Assembly (NCBI RefSeq): GCF_002312805.1
Contig: NZ_NMUA01000008.1
Coordinates: 62,001-126,000, forward strand
DNA: 64,000 nt
Direction of reading: 5' to 3'
Source: Sphingobium sp. D43FB
GTDB taxonomy: Bacteria > Pseudomonadota > Alphaproteobacteria > Sphingomonadales > Sphingomonadaceae
The translations under genes were made by a program, and so were the position numbers. The notes beneath the pieces were generated by a model. That model was given only the letters and a program-made list of their open reading frames with translations. It did not search any database and was not told the origin of the DNA. Below, piece after piece: positions 18,699 to 28,968 of the stretch (positions are counted from its first letter, which is position 1; every line of letters starts with the position of its first letter).

Positions 18699-19919
18699 TC
18701 AGTTCCACTTGGCCATTTCGGCTTCCAGATTGACGCGGATCTGTTCGAAAAACTGTTCCGTCGTCATCCACGCCTGTTCCGGGCCGATCAGCAGCGCCAG
18801 ATCCTTGGTCATCGCGCCATCTTCGACGGTCTTGATGCAGACGCGCTCAAGGGTTTCGGCGAATTTGGTGACTTCGGGGGTGCCGTCGAACTTGCCACGG
18901 AAGGACAGGCCCTGCGTCCAGGCGAAGATCGACGCGATAGGGTTGGTCGAGGTCGCCTTGCCCTGCTGATGCTGGCGATAGTGGCGGGTGACGGTGCCAT
19001 GCGCCGCTTCGGCTTCCACCGTCTTGCCGTCGGGCGAGAGCAGGACCGAGGTCATCAAGCCGAGCGAGCCGAAGCCCTGCGCCACGGTGTCCGACTGGAC
19101 GTCGCCGTCGTAATTCTTGCAGGCCCAGACGAACTTGCCGCTCCACTTGAGCGCGGACGCGACCATGTCGTCGATCAGGCGATGCTCATAGACAATGCCC
19201 GCCGCCTTGAACTTGTCGGCGAATTCGGCGTCGAACACTTCCTGGAACAGATCCTTGAAGCGGCCATCATAGGCCTTGAGGATGGTGTTCTTGGTCGAAA
19301 GGTACAGCGGCCATCCACGGTCGAGCGCATAGTTCATGCTTGCCTTGGCGAAATCGCGGATCGATTCGTCCAGATTATACATGCCCATGGCAACGCCAGC
19401 GGCCGGGAAGTCGAACACTTCCTTTTCGATCTTCTCGCCATTTTCGCCGTCCCAGATCAGGCGCAGCTTGCCGGGGCCGGGGACCAGGAAGTCGGTCGCC
19501 TTATACTGGTCGCCAAAGGCATGACGGCCGATGACGATCGGGTCGGTCCAGCCGGGGACCAGACGGGGGACGTTCTTGATGACGATCGGCTCGCGGAACA
19601 CCACGCCGCCCAGGATGTTGCGGATCGTGCCGTTGGGCGACTTCCACATCGACTTGAGGTTGAATTCCTCGACCCGCTGTTCGTCAGGGGTGATGGTGGC
19701 GCACTTCACGCCGACGCCATATTGCTTGATCGCATTGGCGCAATCGACCGTGATCTGGTCGTTCGTCTCGTCGCGCTTCTGGACGGACAGGTCATAATAT
19801 TTGAGGTCGATGTCGAGATAGGGGAGGATCAGCCGCTCGCGGATCCATTCCCAGATGATCCGGGTCATTTCATCGCCGTCAATCTCAACGACCGGGTTCT
19901 TCACCTTGATCTTCGCCAT
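18699..19919 (-). CDS. icd: NADP-dependent isocitrate dehydrogenase
   Basis: A 406-residue enzyme converting isocitrate to 2-oxoglutarate in the citric acid cycle. It belongs to the homodimeric, eukaryote-like subfamily ([69 protein letters not shown]). The start is placed at 19919 because the family begins MAKIKVKNP; an extension to 19958 would begin close to the predicted transcription start. This subfamily is typical of Alphaproteobacteria. Confidence 0.95.
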   Translation of the reverse strand: MAKIKVKNPVVEIDGDEMTRIIWEWIRERLILPYLDIDLKYYDLSVQKRDETNDQITVDCANAIKQYGVGVKCATITPDEQRVEEFNLKSMWKSPNGTIRNILGGVVFREPIVIKNVPRLVPGWTDPIVIGRHAFGDQYKATDFLVPGPGKLRLIWDGENGEKIEKEVFDFPAAGVAMGMYNLDESIRDFAKASMNYALDRGWPLYLSTKNTILKAYDGRFKDLFQEVFDAEFADKFKAAGIVYEHRLIDDMVASALKWSGKFVWACKNYDGDVQSDTVAQGFGSLGLMTSVLLSPDGKTVEAEAAHGTVTRHYRQHQQGKATSTNPIASIFAWTQGLSFRGKFDGTPEVTKFAETLERVCIKTVEDGAMTKDLALLIGPEQAWMTTEQFFEQIRVNLEAEMAKWN

Positions 19920-19960
19920 GCGCCTGTTCGCCTTCTTCATCGTGGGTGGATTTGGCAATC

Positions 19961-19989
19961 GCCCTAGGCAAAGCGGGCAGAATGTTCAA
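19961..19989 (-). promoter_or_regulatory. Predicted icd promoter
   Basis: Minus strand: TTGAAC (19989-19984), 17 bp spacer, TAGGGC (19966-19961). The predicted start site near 19954 gives a leader of about 35 bases before the ATG at 19919. Confidence 0.35.
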
Positions 19990-20068
19990 CTGCGCACGCA
20001 TAGTTATATGACAGACCGGAGCCTTCGCCGGGATCGGCCGTTGTCAGGGGGAAGCTCTCTCCCTAAAG

Positions 20069-20812
20069 ATGGTGGCCATGGACAATAACGAAATCACGAT
20101 CGCCGCTGGCGGCAATGTCAAATGGCGCTTTCCTTCGGTTCACCCGGAAGGGATGAAATTCGGCCTGATCGCAGTCGCGATCACGGCGCTCCTGTTCCTC
20201 ATGGGATGGGAGGTGCTGGGATGGCTGATGCTGATGGTGACGATCTGGGTATTCGCCTTCTTCCGCGATCCCGTGCGGGCCGTGCCACAGGATGAGGGCG
20301 CGATCATTGCACCGGCCGATGGCCTGGTGACGCTGATCCAGCGCGTGCCGCCGCCGCGCGAAATGGCGGGCGTCGATGGCCTTGGCGACCAGCCGATGAT
20401 CCGCGTGTCCATTTTCATGAGCGTGTTCGACGTCCATATCAATCGCACGCCGATCGGCGGCACGATCAAGTCGGTCGTCTATATTTCGGGCAAATTCCTC
20501 AATGCCGATCTCGACAAGGCGAGCGAGGATAATGAGCGCCAGCATATATTGGTCGAACGCCATGATGGCGTCCGCATTGGCTTTACGCAGATTGCGGGCC
20601 TCGTGGCGCGCCGGATCGTGCCCTTCGTCAAGCCTGGCGACATGGTCGCTGCGGGGCAGCGGATCGGCCTCATCCGCTTCGGCAGCCGGGTCGATGTCTA
20701 TCTGCCCGCCGGAACCGCGCCGCGTGTGATCCTGGGCCAGCGCACCATCGCCGGGGAAACCATCCTTGGGCAAATGGGTGATCGCCGGGTCGTCGCCGGT
20801 ATTCAACAATGA
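20069..20812 (+). CDS. psd: Phosphatidylserine decarboxylase
   Basis: A 247-residue proenzyme of the short Psd type. It makes phosphatidylethanolamine from phosphatidylserine at the inner membrane. Two hydrophobic segments (~residues 28-65) precede the catalytic part; self-cleavage at the Gly-Ser bond of [11 protein letters not shown] would generate the pyruvoyl cofactor. [13 protein letters not shown] is another family mark. ATG 20078 is an alternative start, three codons later. The stop overlaps the start of pssA, which supplies the substrate. Confidence 0.93.
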   Translation: MVAMDNNEITIAAGGNVKWRFPSVHPEGMKFGLIAVAITALLFLMGWEVLGWLMLMVTIWVFAFFRDPVRAVPQDEGAIIAPADGLVTLIQRVPPPREMAGVDGLGDQPMIRVSIFMSVFDVHINRTPIGGTIKSVVYISGKFLNADLDKASEDNERQHILVERHDGVRIGFTQIAGLVARRIVPFVKPGDMVAAGQRIGLIRFGSRVDVYLPAGTAPRVILGQRTIAGETILGQMGDRRVVAGIQQ

Positions 20813-21594
20813 GGCGGCGGCGCGCCGTGCCGCAGGGCATGCGGCGGGGCATCACCCTGCGCATGCTCGCCCCCAATGCGGTGACGGCAATGGCCTTGTG
20901 CTTTGGCCTGACCGGCGTGCGCTACGGCATATCGGGCGATTGGGAGCGGGCCGTGCTGTCGATCATCTTTGCCGGGGTGCTGGATGGACTGGATGGCCGG
21001 ATCGCCCGTATGCTGCGCGGCGAAAGCCGATTCGGCGCGGAACTGGATTCGCTGTCCGATTCGATCGCATTCGGCGTTGCGCCGGCGTTGATCCTCTATC
21101 TCTGGTCGCTGCACGCCATGCCGAAATTCGGCTGGATATTCGCGCTGGCCCACGCTTTGTCCTGCGCGCTGCGCCTGGCGCGGTTCAATGCCAATATCGA
21201 TGCGGAACAACAGCCGCATAAATCCGCTGGTTTCATGACCGGCGTGCCCGCACCCGCCGGGGCAGGCCTGTCCTTCGTTCCGCTCTATCTGTGGCTGGTG
21301 ACGGGCGAAGATTTGTTTCGCGCCTGGTATGTCGTGGCACCCTGGACGGCGTTCGTCGCCTTCCTGATGATCTCCAACATCGCGACCTATAGCTGGTCGG
21401 CGCTGCGGTTGCGCAAGCGCATCCGGTTGGAAGTCATTGCCTTTGCCGGGTTGCTGGCGGCGTTGCTGGTAACCGATCCGTGGCTGACGCTGCTGTTGCT
21501 CTGCGCCGTCTATGTGGCCCTGATACCGTTCGGCATCATCTCCTATGCCAAGGTCGTGCGGACCCGCGAGGCTGCGTCGGAAACGCCCGCCTGA
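20809..21594 (+). CDS. pssA: CDP-diacylglycerol-serine O-phosphatidyltransferase
   Basis: 261 residues with about eight membrane helices. The CDP-alcohol phosphotransferase signature is complete: DGLDGRIAR, then GAELDSLSD, spaced as in the family. It makes phosphatidylserine from CDP-diacylglycerol and serine. Its ATG overlaps the psd stop by 4 bp (ATGA), so the product and its next enzyme are co-translated. cdsA, which makes the CDP-diacylglycerol, is 6 kb downstream. Confidence 0.93.
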   Translation: MRRRRAVPQGMRRGITLRMLAPNAVTAMALCFGLTGVRYGISGDWERAVLSIIFAGVLDGLDGRIARMLRGESRFGAELDSLSDSIAFGVAPALILYLWSLHAMPKFGWIFALAHALSCALRLARFNANIDAEQQPHKSAGFMTGVPAPAGAGLSFVPLYLWLVTGEDLFRAWYVVAPWTAFVAFLMISNIATYSWSALRLRKRIRLEVIAFAGLLAALLVTDPWLTLLLLCAVYVALIPFGIISYAKVVRTREAASETPA

Positions 21595-21601
21595 AAAGCG
21601 A

Positions 21602-21850
21602 TCAGGCCGCGAAAACGCCGTTCGGTACTCGGACGGCAGAAGCGCGGTCTGACTCGACGGCACGGGGGCGACGGATACGCACATGATAAACGGGCTTGTG
21701 GGGGATCGGCTCGAACTGGAGCGCAGCGACCATCTTGTCATGATAGAGCAGGAACATCCATGCGATGGTTCCCACGGCCATCAGGAATGCGCCAAGAAAC
21801 AGGGTCGCTGCAACGAATGTGAACATAACGGTCACTTTCCATCTTGCCAT
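21602..21850 (-). CDS. Small single-span membrane protein, unknown function
   Basis: 82 residues with a long hydrophobic helix (~residues 8-35, VTVMFTFVAATLFLGAFLMA) and a basic C-terminal tail. No family recognised. Three in-frame starts are close together (21868, 21856, 21850); the ATG at 21850 is used. It converges on pssA with only 7 bp between the stops. Codon use looks normal. Confidence 0.5.
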   Translation of the reverse strand: MARWKVTVMFTFVAATLFLGAFLMAVGTIAWMFLLYHDKMVAALQFEPIPHKPVYHVRIRRPRAVESDRASAVRVPNGVFAA

Positions 21851-21947
21851 TTGCACGGCTGGCCTCACTATGACGGTTTCAACGGCAGCGAACCGCCTTT
21901 GTTCCGTTTGTTCACTTTATGTTCCAGCTTGCGGCGCAAGTCAAGCC

Positions 21948-21976
21948 TTGCACATTATTTTCTGTGGCGTTAAAGG
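21948..21976 (+). promoter_or_regulatory. Predicted rpsB promoter
   Basis: TTGCAC (21948-21953), 17 bp spacer, TAAAGG (21971-21976), immediately followed by the GGCGCGCC block also found at rpsD and rpmE. A start site near 21983 places the whole structured leader in the transcript. Confidence 0.4.
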
Positions 21977-21992
21977 CGCGCCTCATTCCACA

Positions 21993-22055
21993 TGGGAATC
22001 ATCATATCCGGTGCTGGCAGCGGTCTTTCAGACCATCTGCGGTTCCCGATTCCCA
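21993..22055 (+). promoter_or_regulatory. Structured rpsB leader, possible autoregulatory element
   Basis: TGGGAATC (21993-22000) pairs perfectly with GATTCCCA (22048-22055). Inside, GCAG/CTGC (22017-22020 and 22037-22040) and GGTC/GACC (22022-22025 and 22031-22034) form a nested hairpin. It ends about 28 bases before the S2 start codon. Ribosomal protein S2 represses its own leader in other bacteria; that this element does so is inference. Confidence 0.45.
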
Positions 22056-22083
22056 GAGGCATTAACCGGAAGGAGATTATCTT

Positions 22084-22842
22084 ATGGCGGCTCCTGTTGT
22101 CACCATGCACCAATTGATCGACGCTGGCGCGCATTTCGGCCACCAGACCCATCGCTGGAATCCGCGCATGAAGCCGTATATTTTCGGCGAGCGCAACGGC
22201 ATCCACATCCTTGACCTGTCGCAGACCGTGCCCCTGTTCGGCCGCGCGCTCGACTTCGTGTCGGGTACGGTTGCCGCCGGTGGCAAGGTGCTGTTCGTCG
22301 GCACCAAGCGCCAGGCGCAGGATCCGATCGCCGAGGCCGCGCGCAAGTCAGGCCAGCATTTCGTCAACCATCGCTGGCTGGGCGGCATGCTCACTAACTG
22401 GAAGACCATTTCCGGTTCGATCAAGCGCTTGAAGACCCTTGAGGAAAAGCTGCAGGGTGACACCCACGGCCTGACCAAGAAGGAAGTGCTTCAGATGACG
22501 CGCGAGCATGAGAAGCTCGAAATGTCGCTCGGCGGCATTCGCGACATGGGCGGCATTCCCGATGTCATGTTCGTGATCGACGCGAACAAGGAAGAACTGG
22601 CGATCAAGGAAGCCAACACGCTGGGTATCCCGGTCGTCGCGATCCTCGATTCGAACGTCTCGCCCGACGGCATCGCCTTCCCGGTTCCCGCGAACGACGA
22701 CGCCAGCCGCGCCATCCGCCTTTATTGCGACGCCATTGCGGCCGCCGCGACCAAGGGCAACCGTGGTGCGCAGCAGGCTTCGGGCGTCGACCTGGGCGCG
22801 ATGGACGAGCCGATGGCGGAAGAGGTTGTCGCCGAAGCCTAA
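22084..22842 (+). CDS. rpsB: 30S ribosomal protein S2
   Basis: A 252-residue S2 protein, assembled late on the 30S body. Family segments are [46 protein letters not shown], and [20 protein letters not shown] strong AAGGAGA site precedes the ATG. tsf follows after 97 bp containing a GC-rich hairpin. The run rpsB-tsf-pyrH-frr is the conserved bacterial order. Confidence 0.98.
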   Translation: MAAPVVTMHQLIDAGAHFGHQTHRWNPRMKPYIFGERNGIHILDLSQTVPLFGRALDFVSGTVAAGGKVLFVGTKRQAQDPIAEAARKSGQHFVNHRWLGGMLTNWKTISGSIKRLKTLEEKLQGDTHGLTKKEVLQMTREHEKLEMSLGGIRDMGGIPDVMFVIDANKEELAIKEANTLGIPVVAILDSNVSPDGIAFPVPANDDASRAIRLYCDAIAAAATKGNRGAQQASGVDLGAMDEPMAEEVVAEA

Positions 22843-22873
22843 GAGCGTCGCGCAACTGAAAGAATGACAGGCT

Positions 22874-22901
22874 AGGGCGCGCTCTTTCAGAGACGCGCCC
22901 T
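22874..22901 (+). terminator. Hairpin between rpsB and tsf
   Basis: AGGGCGCG pairs perfectly with CGCGCCCT around a 12-base loop. There is no T run after it, so it is more likely an attenuator or mRNA-processing/stability element than a full terminator. Confidence 0.45.
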
Positions 22902-22939
22902 GCCGCATATTTGAACCACACTGATTTAGGAGCCGAAAC

Positions 22940-23866
22940 ATGGCCGATATTACCGCTGCTTCCGTCAAGGAACTTCGCGACCGTTCGGGCGCGGGCATGA
23001 TGGATTGCAAGAAGGCGCTCACCGAAGCCAATGGCGACATCGAAGCGGCAACCGACTGGTTGCGCGCCAAGGGTCTGGCCGCGGCGCAGAAGAAGTCGAG
23101 CCGCACCGCGGCCGAAGGTCTGGTCGGTGTTGCCGTTGCCGGGACCAAGGGTGTTGCCGTCGAAGTGAACAGCGAAACCGACTTCGTCGCCAAGAACGAA
23201 CAGTTCCAGGATTTCGTCCGCACCGTCTCGACGATCGCGCTCGAAACCGGCGCTGCCGACGCCGAAGCGCTGTCAGCCGCTGCCTATCCGTCGGGCGGCA
23301 CGGTCGCTGAAAAGCTGGTCGCCAACATCGCCACCATCGGCGAGAACCAGACCGTGCGCCGCGTCGGCCATGTCGAAGTGAGCCAGGGCGTCGTCGTTCC
23401 CTACGTCCACAATGCTGCTGCGCCGGGCCTCGGCAAGATCGGCGTGCTGGTCGCGCTGGAAGGCGATGCCTCGGCTGAGGTCATGGAGCCTTTGGGCAAG
23501 CAGATCGCGATGCACATCGCCGCTGCCTTCCCGCTGGCGCTGGCCGCGTCGGACATCGATCCGTCGCTGCTGGAGCGTGAGCGCGCGATCGCTGCTGAAA
23601 AGGCCGCCGAATCGGGCAAGCCTGCCGAGATCGTCGCCAAGATGGTCGATGGCGCAGTGGCCAAGTTCGCCAAGGAAAACGCGCTGCTCTCGCAGCTGTT
23701 CGTGATGGACAACAAGACCCCGGTCGCCGACGTCGTTGCCAAGGCCGCCAAGGAAGCCGGCGCATCGATCAGCCTGAAGGGCTATGTCCGCTTCCAGCTG
23801 GGCGAAGGCATCGAAAAGGAAGTCAGCGACTTCGCGGCGGAAGTCGCGGCGGCTGCCGGCGTCTGA
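22940..23866 (+). CDS. tsf: Elongation factor Ts
   Basis: 308 residues. It exchanges GDP for GTP on EF-Tu. The N-terminal UBA-like domain ([23 protein letters not shown]) and the core with [15 protein letters not shown] are clear. Length is normal. It is followed by an intrinsic terminator, so the pyrH-frr run downstream must have its own promoter. Confidence 0.98.
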   Translation: MADITAASVKELRDRSGAGMMDCKKALTEANGDIEAATDWLRAKGLAAAQKKSSRTAAEGLVGVAVAGTKGVAVEVNSETDFVAKNEQFQDFVRTVSTIALETGAADAEALSAAAYPSGGTVAEKLVANIATIGENQTVRRVGHVEVSQGVVVPYVHNAAAPGLGKIGVLVALEGDASAEVMEPLGKQIAMHIAAAFPLALAASDIDPSLLERERAIAAEKAAESGKPAEIVAKMVDGAVAKFAKENALLSQLFVMDNKTPVADVVAKAAKEAGASISLKGYVRFQLGEGIEKEVSDFAAEVAAAAGV

Positions 23867-23893
23867 CATACGGACGTACAGCCTGAAACAAGG

Positions 23894-23925
23894 AAAAGAG
23901 CGCCCCGCTGGGCGCTCTTTTTTTT
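23894..23925 (+). terminator. Intrinsic terminator of tsf
   Basis: AAAAGAGCGCCC pairs with GGGCGCTCTTTT around a short CGCT-like loop, followed by a run of eight T. Confidence 0.9.
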
Positions 23926-24086
23926 GGCGACCGTCGCATCGGGCGATAGGCGCCATGGAATAGTTTTTTGATCTACTGAATTGCCAACACCGTGCCGTCT
24001 CTGCCCCAAACGTGGCTTCGGGGGCGTGCGCGGTCGGATAGCTATCCGCCTGCCTGTCTCCGACTTTGGCGGAGTTCGCATTGTCG

Positions 24087-24806
24087 ATGCACAAGATATT
24101 GTCCGGCGCGCTGGCGTCGCTGCTATTATGGACCGCCCCCGTGCTGGCGCAGGGCGGGATGGGCGGCGATATGCAGGGTGGCGGCACTGGTGGCCCTCCA
24201 GGCGGCGGCGGTGGACCGCCCGGCGATAGGGGCGGGCCGCGCCAACCTACGCCGCCCAAGCCGATCAAACGCGCGCAGTTCGACAAGGTCGTGACGGCGA
24301 TGTTCCGGGAAGGCGACGTCAACCGCGATGGCATGATCATGATCGCCGAATTGCGTGGCCTGTTCGATGCTCGGCGCGAGGCGCTCATTCGCGCGCGCTT
24401 CACCAAGATCGACAGCAATCATAATGGCGCGCTGAGCTATGAGGAATTCGTCGCCTGGCAGCGGCAAATGGGGTCGGTGGCCTCGTCGGAAGTGGCCGGG
24501 ACCGGTGACCGGGACGGTCCGATCGCCGAAGTCCTCCTGCCCGATGTTGGCGATGACCCTGGCAGCATGGGCCTCGCTGCGCTCATCGAACCGCTCAGCG
24601 TCGGCCTGATCACCAACGCCAACAGCAATTATGACGCGGGCCTCTCGCTCGAAGAATTGCTGGCCTATCAAGGCAAACGGTTCGATGCGGCCGATGCCAA
24701 TCATGACGGATGGCTGGCTATGGATGAATTGCGGCCGCCGTCGCGGGGCGGGAAGGCTCCACGGGGCAGTGGCGGACCGCCCTGCCTGCCCGATCGTCCC
24801 TGCTGA
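24087..24806 (+). CDS. Secreted EF-hand calcium-binding protein
   Basis: 239 residues: a signal peptide (cleaved near PVLAQ), a glycine/proline-rich linker (~23-60), and four EF-hand loops, at residues 77-88 (DVNRDGMIMIAE), 109-120 (DSNHNGALSYEE), 179-190 (weaker, starts with Asn) and 203-214 (DANHDGWLAMDE). Two further acidic clusters lie between loops 2 and 3. It should bind calcium in the periplasm; its partner is unknown. The start ATG 24087 begins the signal peptide. It sits between the tsf terminator and pyrH, a position that is empty in most relatives. Confidence 0.75.
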   Translation: MHKILSGALASLLLWTAPVLAQGGMGGDMQGGGTGGPPGGGGGPPGDRGGPRQPTPPKPIKRAQFDKVVTAMFREGDVNRDGMIMIAELRGLFDARREALIRARFTKIDSNHNGALSYEEFVAWQRQMGSVASSEVAGTGDRDGPIAEVLLPDVGDDPGSMGLAALIEPLSVGLITNANSNYDAGLSLEELLAYQGKRFDAADANHDGWLAMDELRPPSRGGKAPRGSGGPPCLPDRPC

Positions 24807-24886
24807 CGGTCCCACTGGATGACGGCAATTGCGGGACGGCAAACGCCATCCGGCGATGCGGCGCGATATTTGACGACAAACGCCCC

Positions 24887-24915
24887 TTGGCATTGGGCGC
24901 TGGGCTGACTAATGA
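24887..24915 (+). promoter_or_regulatory. Predicted pyrH-frr promoter
   Basis: TTGGCA (24887-24892), 17 bp spacer, TAATGA (24910-24915). A start near 24922 excludes the in-frame ATG at 24912 as the pyrH start. Confidence 0.4.
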
Positions 24916-24956
24916 TCGCTGGCCTTCCCGCTAGCAACATGGACTCCCCACCGCCT

Positions 24957-25682
24957 ATGACCCGGCCTGCCTACAAGCGCATCCTGTTGAAATTATCCGG
25001 TGAAGTCCTGATGGGGCAGGGCCAGTTCGGTATCGAACCGGAGACGGTCAATCGTGTCGCAGGCGAGATCGCGGCGGCCCGCGACGCTGGATTCGAACTG
25101 TGCGTGGTGGTCGGTGGCGGCAACATCTTCCGAGGGCTTGCTGGCGCGGCCAAGGGGTTTGACCGGACCAGCGCCGATTATATGGGCATGCTGGCCACGG
25201 TCATGAACGCGCTGGCGGTGCAGAATGCGCTGGAAAAGCTTGGCTACGACACCCGCGTCCAGTCGGCGATCCCGATGGCGTCGGTGTGCGAACCCTATAT
25301 CCGGCGCAAGGCGGTGCGGCATATGGAAAAGGGCCGGATCGTCATCTTCGCGGCGGGCACCGGCAACCCCTTCTTCACCACCGACACGACCGCCGCCCTG
25401 CGGGCCGCCGAAATGAATTGCGACGCGATCTTCAAGGGCACCAGCGTCGATGGCGTCTATAATGCCGACCCCAAAAAGGTGGCCGACGCGACCCGCTATG
25501 ACGAGATCAGCTTCGACCAAGTGCTGACCGATAACCTAAAGGTTATGGACGCAAGCGCCATTGCCCTTTGCCGCGAAAATAATATTCCCATCGTCGTGTT
25601 CAACATCCGCGAAACCGGCAACCTGGCGACAGTGTTGGCGGGGCAGGGCGTCGCGACGATCGTGCATAATCAGGAGCGCTGA
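24957..25682 (+). CDS. pyrH: UMP kinase
   Basis: A 241-residue amino-acid-kinase-fold enzyme that phosphorylates UMP to UDP. Motifs: [41 protein letters not shown] and [18 protein letters not shown] [15 protein letters not shown]. Starts at 24912, 24939 and 24957 share the frame; the promoter candidate rules out the first, and 24957 gives the normal family length. frr follows 4 bp after the stop. Confidence 0.95.
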   Translation: MTRPAYKRILLKLSGEVLMGQGQFGIEPETVNRVAGEIAAARDAGFELCVVVGGGNIFRGLAGAAKGFDRTSADYMGMLATVMNALAVQNALEKLGYDTRVQSAIPMASVCEPYIRRKAVRHMEKGRIVIFAAGTGNPFFTTDTTAALRAAEMNCDAIFKGTSVDGVYNADPKKVADATRYDEISFDQVLTDNLKVMDASAIALCRENNIPIVVFNIRETGNLATVLAGQGVATIVHNQER

Positions 25683-25686
25683 CATC

Positions 25687-26244
25687 ATGGCCCAATATGA
25701 CAAATCCGATCTGGAACGCCGCATGGCCGGTGCCGTCGAATCGCTGCGCGGCGATCTGTCCGGCCTGCGTACCGGCCGCGCCAATGTGATGCTGCTCGAT
25801 CCGGTGACCGTCACCGTCTATGGCGCATCCATGCCGTTGAATCAGGTCGCGACCGTGTCCGCCCCTGAGCCGCGCATGTTGTCGGTCCAGGTGTGGGACA
25901 AGACCAATGTCGGCCCGGTCGACAAGGCGATCCGATCGGCGGGCCTTGGCCTCAACCCCATCACCGATGGTCAGACGCTGCGCCTGCCGATCCCTGATCT
26001 GACCGAAGACCGGCGCAAGGAACTGGCCAAGCTCGCCAGCAAATATGCCGAGGGTGCACGCATCGCTGTACGCAATGTGCGTCGTGACGGCATGGACAGC
26101 CTGAAAGCCGATGAAAAGAAAGGCGAAATTAGCGAGGACGAGCGCAAGCGCCTGGAAACCGAAGTTCAGAAGCTGACCGACAGCATCATCGCCGACATCG
26201 ACGCCGCTGCGACGTCGAAGGAAAAGGAAATCCTCGGCCAGTAA
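25687..26244 (+). CDS. frr: Ribosome recycling factor
   Basis: 185 residues, the standard length. It splits post-termination ribosomes with EF-G. The start [13 protein letters not shown] and the helical-domain signature [16 protein letters not shown] and [14 protein letters not shown]...[16 protein letters not shown] are clear. The frame extends further upstream but overlaps pyrH; ATG 25687 lies 4 bp after the pyrH stop, showing a shared transcript. Confidence 0.97.
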   Translation: MAQYDKSDLERRMAGAVESLRGDLSGLRTGRANVMLLDPVTVTVYGASMPLNQVATVSAPEPRMLSVQVWDKTNVGPVDKAIRSAGLGLNPITDGQTLRLPIPDLTEDRRKELAKLASKYAEGARIAVRNVRRDGMDSLKADEKKGEISEDERKRLETEVQKLTDSIIADIDAAATSKEKEILGQ

Positions 26245-26287
26245 GCCGGGGCTTTCCTTTCGTGGCCATTGCCCGCATCCTGATCTG

Positions 26288-27028
26288 ATGGCCACGCAAG
26301 CCAAACCCGACCTGACCAGCACCGCGCCTGCTCATGGCGCGCGCCATGTCGCCATCATCATGGATGGCAATGGCCGCTGGGCCAAGAAGCGCCTGCTGCC
26401 GCGCATCGCCGGCCATCGTGCCGGGGTGGAAGCGGTGCGCCGGGTCGCGCGGGCGGCCCGCGACATGGGGTTGGAATGCCTCACGCTCTACGCTTTCTCG
26501 TCCGAGAACTGGAAGCGCCCACCCAGCGAAGTGGCCGACCTGATGGGCCTGCTGCGCCATTTCATCCAGGCGGATCTGGACGAATTTCACGCCAATGGCG
26601 TCCGGCTGCGGGTGATCGGCAATTATCGCGTTCTCGATCCGTCGCTGGTCGATCTGATCGAGGCCGCCGTTGCGCGTACCGCCGCTAATAGCGGCCCGGT
26701 CATCGCCATCGCGCTCAACTATGGCGCGCAGGACGAGATGGTGCGCGCAGCCCAGCAACTGGCGCAGCGTGTCGCCTGCGGCGAGATACGCGCGGACGAG
26801 ATTGGCGTGGAGACGATCGGCGCGGCGCTCGACACCGCCGATCTGCCACCGCTCGACCTGTTGATCCGCACATCGGGCGAACAACGGCTCAGCAACTTCA
26901 TGTTGTGGCAGGCCGCCTATGCCGAACTCTATTTTACCGACATGCTCTGGCCCGATTTCGACGCGGCGGAACTGGCACGCGCGCTTGATGCCTTCCGTCT
27001 AAGGGACCGCCGTTTCGGCGGGTTGTAG
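26288..27028 (+). CDS. uppS: Isoprenyl transferase (undecaprenyl diphosphate synthase)
   Basis: 246 residues. It condenses IPP units onto farnesyl diphosphate to make the lipid carrier for peptidoglycan and polysaccharides. The diphosphate-binding Asp26 lies in IIMDGNGRWAKKR; LTLYAFSSENWKRP and LIRTSGEQRLSNFMLWQ are further family motifs. ispA at 52.6 kb makes the primer. It starts 43 bp after frr and is followed 3 bp later by cdsA. Confidence 0.95.
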   Translation: MATQAKPDLTSTAPAHGARHVAIIMDGNGRWAKKRLLPRIAGHRAGVEAVRRVARAARDMGLECLTLYAFSSENWKRPPSEVADLMGLLRHFIQADLDEFHANGVRLRVIGNYRVLDPSLVDLIEAAVARTAANSGPVIAIALNYGAQDEMVRAAQQLAQRVACGEIRADEIGVETIGAALDTADLPPLDLLIRTSGEQRLSNFMLWQAAYAELYFTDMLWPDFDAAELARALDAFRLRDRRFGGL

Positions 27029-27031
27029 GCG

Positions 27032-27808
27032 ATGGCCAGCGAATTGAAGACCCGCGCCATCGTCAGTGTCGCCTTGATCGCGATGGCGGTCGGTGCCTTG
27101 CTGTCGGGCGGATTGCTCTTCTGGCTGCTGCTCGCGGTCGCTGGCGTATTGATGCAGGGCGAATGGGCGGACCTGAATGGCGCAACCGCCGAACAGCGAA
27201 AGCTGTCTATGTTCGCTGTGTCGGTGCCGCTGGCGATCCTGTGCCCGCTGGCGGCTGGCGTGGATGGGTTTGCGGTCGGCCTGATGATCGCGGCCTTCCT
27301 CTTCGTGATGGCCGCGACGCGCGGATACAGGCTGGCGTGTGGCATATTCTATGTCTGCGTGCCGGTGATGGCCTTGCTGTTCCTGCGCGGGCAGGAACCC
27401 AATCTTTATGGCCTGTTGCTCGCCTTCTGGGCGCTGGCGCTGGTTTGGGCGACCGACATTGGTGCCTATTTCGCGGGGCGTTCGATCGGCGGTCCCAAGC
27501 TCGCGCCGCGCATCAGCCCGTCCAAGACCTGGGCCGGGCTGGCCGGGGGTGTCCTTGCGGCCTTGATCACTGGCTTTTTGTTGCATCGTTTCGCTGGCCT
27601 GCCGATCCAGTTGGCGGCGGCGAGCGGCCTGCTGGCGGTGGCGGCGCAATTGGGCGATCTGTTCGAAAGCGCGATGAAGCGGCGCGCAGGCGTCAAGGAT
27701 AGCGGGATGCTGCTGCCCGGCCATGGCGGGGTGATGGACCGGCTGGACGGCGTAGTGGCCGCCGCGCCGCTCGCCGCGCTGCTCTATCTGATGGTGGGAC
27801 AGGCGTGA
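27032..27808 (+). CDS. cdsA: Phosphatidate cytidylyltransferase
   Basis: 258 residues, with about seven membrane helices. It makes CDP-diacylglycerol from phosphatidic acid and CTP. The C-terminal signature is split as ISPSKTWAGLAGG and KDSGMLLPGHGGVMDRLDG. The product feeds PssA, encoded upstream. Its stop overlaps the dxr start (TGATG). Confidence 0.93.
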   Translation: MASELKTRAIVSVALIAMAVGALLSGGLLFWLLLAVAGVLMQGEWADLNGATAEQRKLSMFAVSVPLAILCPLAAGVDGFAVGLMIAAFLFVMAATRGYRLACGIFYVCVPVMALLFLRGQEPNLYGLLLAFWALALVWATDIGAYFAGRSIGGPKLAPRISPSKTWAGLAGGVLAALITGFLLHRFAGLPIQLAAASGLLAVAAQLGDLFESAMKRRAGVKDSGMLLPGHGGVMDRLDGVVAAAPLAALLYLMVGQA

Positions 27809-28968
27809 TGCGGACGGTGTCGATCTTTGGCGCGACCGGCTCGGTGGGCATGTCCACGCTCGACCTCATCCAACGCGAACCGGATGCCTATCAGGTCGTC
27901 GCGCTGACCGCGAACAGCGATGTCGAGGGGCTGGCGCAAGCGGCCAAGGCAACCGGCGCGCAGATCGCCGTCATCGGCGACCCGGCGCGCTATGACGCGC
28001 TCAAGGTTGCACTCGCCGGGTCGGGTGTCGAGGCGGCTTCAGGCGAAGAGGCGCTGGTCGATGTCGCCGGGTCCGGGGCTGACTGGACCATGGCGTCGAT
28101 CGTCGGCTGCGCCGGGCTGCGGCCTACCATGGCCGCGCTCAAGGCGGGCGGCACGGTGGCGCTCGCCAACAAGGAATCGCTGGTGTCGGCGGGCGGGCTG
28201 ATGATGGAGGCGGCGCGCGCCTCCGGCGCGACATTGCTCCCGGTGGACAGCGAACATAATGCGATATTCCAGTGTCTTGCGGGTGGCACTCTGGACGATG
28301 TCGCAAGGATCATCCTGACCGCGAGCGGCGGCCCGTTCCGCACCCGCAGCCGCGCCGAGATGGCGGACATCACACCGCAGCAGGCGGTCGCGCACCCCAA
28401 TTGGTCGATGGGCGCGAAGATCAGCGTCGATAGCGCGACGATGATGAACAAGGGGCTGGAATTTATCGAAGCGGCCTATCTCTTCCCGGTCGGGCTCGAT
28501 CGGATCGAGATATTGGTCCATCCCCAATCGGTCATCCATTCGATGGTCGAATATCGCGACCGATCGACCTTGGCGCAACTAGGGTCGCCCGACATGCGGA
28601 TCCCGATCGCCCACGCCTTGGCCTGGCCCCGGCGGATCGCTACGCCGTGCCAACCGCTCGATCTGGCGCGGATCGGTCGGCTTGATTTCGAAGCGCCTGA
28701 CCCGGAACGCTTCCCCGCACTGCGCCTCGCGCGGCAGGCGGCCGAGGCGGGCGGTGCCGTTCCGGCTATTCTGAACGCCGCCAACGAAGTCGCCGTCGCG
28801 GCTTTTCTCGCCGGACGCGTCCGCTTCCTTGATATCGCCATGATTGTGGAGGAAGTGTTGACCCGCTATAGCGCGCCTGCGCCCCATGCCATTGCGGATG
28901 TGCTGTCGGCGGATGCTGCGGCGCGCGTCATGGCGGGCCAAGTGATGGAAAGATTGACGGCTTGTTAG
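27808..28968 (+). CDS. dxr: 1-deoxy-D-xylulose 5-phosphate reductoisomerase
   Basis: A 386-residue NADPH enzyme for the second, committed step of the non-mevalonate pathway. Visible are the nucleotide-binding SIFGATGSVGMSTLDL, the substrate and metal site in LPVDSEHNAIFQ, and HPNWSMGAKISVDSATMMNKGLE-type residues. ATG 27808 overlaps the cdsA stop; a GTG at 27805 would add one residue. Confidence 0.96.
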   Translation: MRTVSIFGATGSVGMSTLDLIQREPDAYQVVALTANSDVEGLAQAAKATGAQIAVIGDPARYDALKVALAGSGVEAASGEEALVDVAGSGADWTMASIVGCAGLRPTMAALKAGGTVALANKESLVSAGGLMMEAARASGATLLPVDSEHNAIFQCLAGGTLDDVARIILTASGGPFRTRSRAEMADITPQQAVAHPNWSMGAKISVDSATMMNKGLEFIEAAYLFPVGLDRIEILVHPQSVIHSMVEYRDRSTLAQLGSPDMRIPIAHALAWPRRIATPCQPLDLARIGRLDFEAPDPERFPALRLARQAAEAGGAVPAILNAANEVAVAAFLAGRVRFLDIAMIVEEVLTRYSAPAPHAIADVLSADAAARVMAGQVMERLTAC

